Source: Phymorhynchus buccinoides (taxonomy: Eukaryota; Mollusca; Gastropoda; Neogastropoda; Raphitomidae). From it: a stretch of DNA of 64,000 nucleotides. Location: NCBI GenBank assembly GCA_017654935.2, contig CM065686.1, positions 32,558,705-32,622,704 on the forward strand, read 5' to 3'. Of the stretch, positions 21,211 through 64,000 are shown piece after piece; the stretch's first letter is position 1, and the number at the start of each line of letters is the position of its first letter. Both the position numbers and the translations under genes were made by a program. Under the pieces are notes generated by a model. That model was not told where the DNA came from. It saw only the letters and a list, made by a program, of their open reading frames with translations, and searched no databases.

Positions 21211-21723
21211 ACCTTTCGTGTCTCTTGTGGTGTGCTGGATATTGGTGGCACTGCACGGTGATGTTTAAATGTGATTGATAACTCGTCTTGCTATTTGTTT
21301 TCCAAATAATTGTCCCCAAGCTGTGTAAAAGAAAGCTTTAATCATCATATAATGTTGGCACAAGATTCCAAGTGTTTAGTACTTAGGTCCAGCACCAGCA
21401 ATTCACAAATTTGTTAGAATATTGAAGCTACCAAGTGGTGTCTTTGATAAACTAAAAACCTCATTGTTTGGCATCAGTTGATATATTGTTGAATCATAAT
21501 CAACTGCTTAAAAGCCAATCAAAATAAAACTTCTCCAAGGTAATGTACACGAAAAATGCATCAATTTAAAACATAGCATGATATCAGAAAGCAATCAAAA
21601 CCACTGGACTCGTGTAGAACTATTCACTCTGTTACAATTATGGCGCATGTAAAAAGTCGGTGTAACGCCTGTGTACTACACACTAGCAAAGCACTTGCTC
21701 TTGCCCTCACTCCTGTACTTTAT
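21211..21723. other. Convergent intergenic region, first part
   Basis: Between the proposed tetraspanin 3' end and a DNA transposon. No gene, RNA or repeat recognised. Confidence 0.4.
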
Positions 21724-22369
21724 TGTGACCCAGCACCACGAAAGGGACATTAAGTTAAGAAACTGTCCAGTCCCGCACGCTCAGCTCCTTCATCTCGAAG
21801 GTGCTGAAGCTCCCCGCATAATGACCACACTTTTTTTTCGTGTGGGGCCGGGTGTTCTGGGACTAGCCAGGGGTGCCCAGCCTCGCATGCCCTCTTATCT
21901 ATTTAGCTTTTGTTTTTGTTTTCCAGCGCAGCATAAATTCTTTGAACCCCAGTACATCATGTCAATAATTGCCGGTTATGGCAGGTGGACATTACCGGAA
22001 GAAGAAGAAAATGACCATTCTGATAAAATGGCACAATTGTAAACTACAGGCAATTCTTTTTTTAATGATATAAAAACCATTCTTGTATCCTAATTTGTTG
22101 TAGAGTTATGAGCATTTAAAGTTGGTATGGTGACTGTCAGACATTTTGAGAAATCAGTCTAAAGTCTAGCTTAGCTGAAGAAAATGCACCAACCTACACA
22201 TTTTAAAACACACTTTGCAGTATTTAGAGACCATATTAAAATAAGGCGTTAGAGAGCACGAAAATACCCATAACTCAAAATTGATAAAGATGGAGAATGT
22301 TGACTTGGCAAGCCTGTTGTGAGAAACTACCCCAGTGACTTAATGTCCCTTTTGTGGTGCTGGGTCACA
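21724..22369. mobile_element. DNA transposon relic with ~31-bp TIRs
   Basis: Left end tgtgacccagcaccacgaaa gggacattaag pairs with the right end at 22339-22369 with one mismatch (reverse strand reads tgtgacccagcaccacaaaa gggacattaag). 646 bp. Internal sequence includes ttttgttttccagcgcagca, which looks like an intron acceptor before a short frame, and an inverted 'ttttcgtg...' patch; no transposase motif recognised. Target duplication unclear. Confidence 0.8.
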
Positions 22370-22959
22370 GTTAGTTTTGGACATTGAGCCAGCTATGACA
22401 GCCCCGACAAATGAGCGCAGGAGCGAGATACGCAAGTGTAGTAGAAGCTTAATTACTTTAACTTTGAGCAAAAGGAGGAGACTGCCTGTTCTCAATGTGA
22501 CTAAAGAGGCCTGCCAGTTTGAAAGTCAAGCTAGTGGTGTTATTAGCATTGTTCAGCTGTTTTGTCTGTACTGTATGTTTCTAAGAGCCCTGCTGCCGCA
22601 TCACATGATGACTCCAGGATTTGTGTAGAACGTTCTTGCCATCTCTCAAGTATGGAACTGAAGCAATAAGGACAAATAATAAATCACCCCTGCACCAGAC
22701 CGGGTGACTCGCCTATTGGCCACTGCAACTAGGGTTATTGACGCCCTTGACAGTGAGAGTAAAGCCCTTGTTGGTCAGTACTGAAAAGGGCATTCACTCT
22801 TGCGAAAGGCAGCCATTTAGTGGCCTCAAACAGGGTCATTGGTGAGTTATTCCCTTGTTTGGTCATCACTCAAGCATCTACCAGGGGCATTCACTCTAGC
22901 AAAACATGGTTGTTGCAGTGGCCAATAGTGACAAGGTCTCCAGTCTCCTGTGCAGTGTC
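22370..22959. other. Intergenic sequence without recognised feature
   Basis: Ordinary composition with some internal near-repeats (ggccactgcaactaggg / cagccatttagtggcc; gggcattcactctngc twice at about 22790 and 22885). No gene supported. Confidence 0.35.
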
Positions 22960-23562
22960 ATTTTGTGGACAGTTCAAACTCGAGTCAAAGAGCAGTTTTG
23001 CCTGCAAGTGTCATTTTGTGGACAGCTCAAAGAGCAGTTTTTGCCTGCAAGTGTCATTTTGTGGACAGTTCAAGGAGCAGTTTTTGCCTGCAAGTGTCAT
23101 TTTGTGGACAGCTCAAAGAGCAGTTTTTGCCTGCAAGTGTCATTTTGTGGACAGTTCAAGGAGCAGTTTTTGCCTGCAAGTGTCATTTTGTGGACAGCTC
23201 AAAGAGCAGTTTTTGCCTGCAAGTATCATTTTGTGGACAGTTCAAGGAGCAGTTTTTGCCTGCAAGTGTCATTTTGTGGACAGCTCAAAGAGCAGTTTTT
23301 GCCTGCAAGTATCATTTTGTGGACAGTTCAAGGAGCAGTTTTTGCCTGCAAGTGTCATTTTGTGGACAGCTCAAAGAGCAGTTTTGCCTGCAAGTGTCAT
23401 TTTGTGGACAGCTCAAAGAGCAGTTTTTGCCTGCAAGTATCATTTTGTGGACAGTTCAAGGAGCAGTTTTTGCCTGCAAGTGTCATTTTGTGGACAGCTC
23501 AAAGAGCAGTTTTTGCCTGCAAGTGTCATTTTGTGGACAGCTCAAAGAGCAGTTTTTGCTTG
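22960..23562. repeat. 43-bp minisatellite, about 14 units
   Basis: Unit gtcattttgtggacagctca, aagagcagtttttgcctgca, agt; alternate units read ttcaaggag for ctcaaagag, giving an 86-bp dimer pattern. With no stop in the unit and a period not divisible by three, all three + frames stay open for over 230 codons. I see this as a composition effect, not three genes. Confidence 0.96.
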
Positions 23563-24002
23563 AACAGTCGATCGAGGTGGACAGGACAGGTGTCGTCTCT
23601 GCTTCAGGAAGGACCCGAGGGGCTCCACCACCTCCACTGTCCCGTGGTCGTGGAACTGACTGAGGGAGTACACCAAGTCCTGTCTCCTTACCTCGCCTCT
23701 CTTCTACTCTGACCACGTTTTGTGCTTCTGAGTGCTCTGGTGGAAAGGACTGCAGTTGTGGGCGTTTTGGGAGCAGAGACTCTGACTGTAGAAGCGTTCG
23801 CCTCTCCATTTTTGTGCGCGGTGAGGCAGTTTTGTCAGGACCTTCCACCCAAATATTCCTTTCAATTTACTTGACCTTCCAGACCTTGACCTTGAAGTTT
23901 GACCTTGAAAACGTAATTTCTTTTGGTGGCTGCATCTTTCACATCTTTTGAGCTACACATATACAGACACCAAACGTTTTTTGTTATTGTTGCTGTCCCA
24001 TC
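23563..24002. other. GC-richer intergenic segment
   Basis: 23570-23850 is more GC- and CpG-rich than the neighbourhood and could be an unannotated noncoding exon or a decayed repeat; no splice or coding evidence supports a gene. Confidence 0.3.
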
Positions 24003-24075
24003 TTCTGGGCCGTACAGTGGCATTGCTCCCACACCACTCATTCCGAATCCCAATTCACAGACACCAAACTTGGTA
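24003..24075. repeat. Dispersed repeat fragment shared with 8360-8452
   Basis: ccgtacagtggcattgctcc, cacaccactcattccgaatc, ccaattcacag; near-identical to the other copy. Followed by TG-rich microsatellite sequence to about 24200. Confidence 0.6.
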
Positions 24076-24229
24076 AATGGGTATATAATGGGAGAGAGAG
24101 AGTGTGTGTGTGCGTGTGTGGTTTTAGTGTGTTTGCATGACTGCCTGCCTGCATGCAATGCATTTATGCATGCAATCTTTTATGTGAGTGTGTGCAACAT
24201 ATTCATCATCCACACGTGAGTGCAATTTT

Positions 24230-25605
24230 CTTCACAACTTTTTCACATGTGTTTATTGAATCCGCTTCAGAATGACAAAACAGGCATAACATAATAATAC
24301 ATTGTACACACTAAACAATGCAACTCACAGGCTGGCTGTAAAACACTGGTTCTACTCCATCTTCGTTTTAGCTTATCGTAAAATTACAAACAAAAGTAAT
24401 TTGGACTTCAAATTAACAATGCTTTCTTAATTCAGTTTCTTTATTGGTGGAAATAAAAAAATAAAAAAAGTAAAAATTGCATGCAAAGTTCAAAGCTTAA
24501 CAGCATCAAATGACGACAGGCAATAAAATAAAAATCACAGTAGAATGTGTATGCAAACATTTTGTAATACATTTTAAGAAAAGAAAAAGACAATTCACTA
24601 TCACAGTAGGAATAAAATTGATATTTTATGTGTTATTCAATATATTCTACAAATTATATCCCCCCCCCCCCCCCTAATATTCTTCAATTTGTCCTTTAAA
24701 GAAACATCTCATATCAAGGGGGGAAAGAAAAACCTTGTAAAGCAGACACATCAAAAGTGGGAAGTCTCTCAATTCAGTAATGAAACAACCCACCAAAGTA
24801 ATGTTGAAATTCGGCTGTCTCCGTGGTTGACACAAACATTTGAAACGTCTTCTTTCCGTCTCCAGGCAAATGTGATTTTCTGTTCACATAAAGCAGTGAT
24901 CAGAGCTTTTTTTGAATACTTCCTACTTGAATTGTCAACATCTATATGCACACTGGAGGTAAAGTTCAATTAAAAAAAATATGAACTGAGTATATCGTCG
25001 GTGAAATTCAAAAACCTCGTATCTCAATTTTTGGGGGGTTTGAGTTAGATACATAGTCCGCTTTCTCATTTTTCCCGCTGCCTTCCACCGGCTTTCTATC
25101 TGGGGTAAATGAGGTTGTGAAAATAGAAGAAAAACTCGCAAGTCCCAAATTAAGGACAAAAACTTTGTATCTTCGTTCTTTTCAAGTTAAAAAAATAGTT
25201 TAAAAGTAATTTTAAAAATATGCAGGACTAAACTCACAATGTCTTGAACAACATATTCATCATAGTTAATCAATTGTGGTCAACGCGGTTAATTTTTAAA
25301 AGTTTTTTTAATTTTTCTCAAAACTACCAAAATTGAGATACAAGGTTTTTGAATTTCACTGACAATATGTTTCCTTCATGAAATAAGGATGATCTTATAA
25401 TATAACCACCACAAGGGTCTATGATGAAGGCACACAGAGAAACATGCCTTTCACAATATGCATGCCCAGGAGAGGCAATGCTAATGAAAGTAAAGATCTG
25501 GGCAAGGGGTTAGGGCAGGGGGCGATGAAAGCAGTAAGGCAGGGTGATGAGGATGGAGGAAAACTATCACATTTGGGGGCCTCGATGACTCGGCAGCTCT
25601 GTCAT
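24230..25605 (-). other. CFAP69: Candidate 3' UTR exon of CFAP69
   Basis: On the - strand an acceptor (gtgtgtgttctgcag, exon from 25605 down) faces a donor that sits five bases after the CFAP69 stop (GTAAAC from 26324). Running down, the first good hexamer is AATAAA on the - strand at 24252-24257. The UTR would contain the TIR element at 24992-25368. An intron so soon after the stop would not be expected to trigger decay. Inference from splice motifs only. Confidence 0.4.
24992..25368. mobile_element. ATATCGTC TIR element, copy 1
   Basis: Terminal inverted repeats of about 40 bp: atatcgtcggtgaaattcaa, aaacctcgtatctcaatttt on the left, the complement on the right (aaaattgagatacaaggttt, ttgaatttcactgacaatat). 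A second copy at 47575-47996 shares the whole interior (aggactaaactcacaatgtc, ttgaacaacatattcatcat). Noncoding. Confidence 0.85.
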
Positions 25606-25952
25606 CTGCAGAACACACACACACACATATCAACGTAAGTATTCAATTATATTGCCGTGAACAAACCATAAGGACAAAAGTCAAATGGGTCCACTTCGAT
25701 GTGTTGGACTTACCAGTTGATCTAGACAAGTTGCATCATCTAACAAAGTTTTAAAACAACAATTTGCAAAGATAAAACACTGATGGTGACGCTAAATTAA
25801 CAAAAAACAAAACAAAAATAATTTGACCTGAAATTACCGAAATATTGACTTTTCCATTCATAGAGTGAAGTGACGTCTTTCGACTTGCGTCTCTATGTTT
25901 TCCGCACAGCGATATAGAGATTTATCAAATGTGGAAAAACAAAGTGCACATG

Positions 25953-26007
25953 TACCATATTTTTTGGACTGTAAGGTGATACTTTTTTTATAGTCTGAAA
26001 AATATCT
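25953..26007. mobile_element. TACCGTATTTTTCGG family, near-solo termini
   Basis: taccatattttttggactgt followed by aaggtgatac and then tagtctgaaaaatatc: both ends of the family with the interior lost. Confidence 0.55.
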
Positions 26008-26329
26008 GTTAGCACAGTCTTGGATATACAGATATTAAAGATCATACAACATGAATCAATAATTATTCTTATGTATTAGGCCTATTATAAGTAGTAGTAG
26101 TAGTCACAGCAGTTCTTGTTGCTGATTGTTATGCGCATTTTTACCGGCCAAACGAAGTCTGACCGGTATTGTTGTGTCTGCTCATGTTATTTGATTTTTG
26201 TTTCATGTTTTTATTCCATTTCAATTCTGTGTAAGGCGCCCTGTAGCCTACATAGTAGGATGGGTGCTATATACATTTTCCTCATTATTATTATTTACCC
26301 ATGTTAGATGGTCAGTGTGTTTACCTGCA

Positions 26330-63804
<37,475 letters not shown>

Positions 63805-64000
63805 CTGAAGTTGGGTTAAAGGAACGAGGATAGCAACACCATTATATGTTAGATACTTAACCAAAAGAGTTACAATGATGTTATTTTATTCATTGAGGAC
63901 ATAACAAAACAAGTTAATTTTTTTGGCAGAATTGCCTTTATCAACATACAATTTACCAAAACAAGAAAACAAGACCTCTCCTTTTCACAACCAATCTGCT
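63805..64000. other. CFAP69: Start of upstream CFAP69 intron
   Basis: Begins with the acceptor of exon 63618-63804 (tttaacccaacttcag on the - strand) and runs to the window end without further coding sequence. Confidence 0.6.

Noticed and set aside
22820..23712. Three overlapping open frames of 237-268 residues
   Set aside because: All come from the stop-free 43-bp unit; no start context, conservation or splice evidence.
23563..23850. Coding exon in the GC-richer intergenic block
   Set aside because: No frame with recognisable similarity and no paired splice sites; left as unexplained.

Overview
The window is animal nuclear DNA from an invertebrate, most likely a lophotrochozoan and plausibly a gastropod mollusc. 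The signs are short exons with GT/AG borders, long introns full of CA/TG microsatellites and minisatellites, tRNA-headed SINEs with a conserved 3' core, many short inverted-repeat DNA transposons, and a Jockey/CR1-type LINE. The phylum call is an inference from this repeat repertoire and from the ease of aligning both genes with remembered human proteins.

Two genes converge tail to tail. On the + strand, from the left edge to 13236, lie the last five coding exons of a TspanC8 tetraspanin (closest in feel to TSPAN15): part of TM3, an eight-cysteine large extracellular loop, TM4 and the C-terminus QRSKW. All its introns are phase 0. A U-rich 3' UTR may run to a poly(A) signal near 21191. On the - strand, from 63804 down to 26330, lie nineteen coding exons of a CFAP69 orthologue, an armadillo-type ciliary and sperm-flagellar protein. 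The exon lengths sum to 2556 nt, exactly 852 codons with the stop, and the phase is kept at every junction. The N-terminal 80-90 residues lie beyond the right edge.

Layout: 1-13236 tetraspanin exons 295-483, 3969-4106, 5921-5974, 8167-8283 and 13171-13236, with minisatellites (17, 58, about 148 and 64 bp units) and transposons in the introns; 13237-21210 putative long 3' UTR holding two inverted-repeat elements and a 32-bp array; 21211-24230 intergenic, with one DNA transposon and a 43-bp array; 24230-26464 the 3' end of CFAP69; 26465-63804 CFAP69 introns and exons, carrying a 2.9-kb LINE inserted in a TTAA element, a nested piggyBac relic, a 157-bp near-perfect hairpin and about ten further arrays.

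The most striking pattern is that many exon-intron junctions, in both genes, have been tandemly copied together with their splice site: the tetraspanin exon at 295 (three in-frame acceptors), and CFAP69 exons at 34145 (3 donors), 35966 (5 donors plus a partial copy), 41072 (about 11 in-frame acceptors, 21 codons each), 41888 (a decayed acceptor-side copy), 50676 (4-5 donors) and 58909 (two decayed acceptor-side copies). Either this genome is strongly prone to short tandem duplication, with splice junctions caught up in it, or these junctions are substrates for making protein variants. Long-read RNA would decide.
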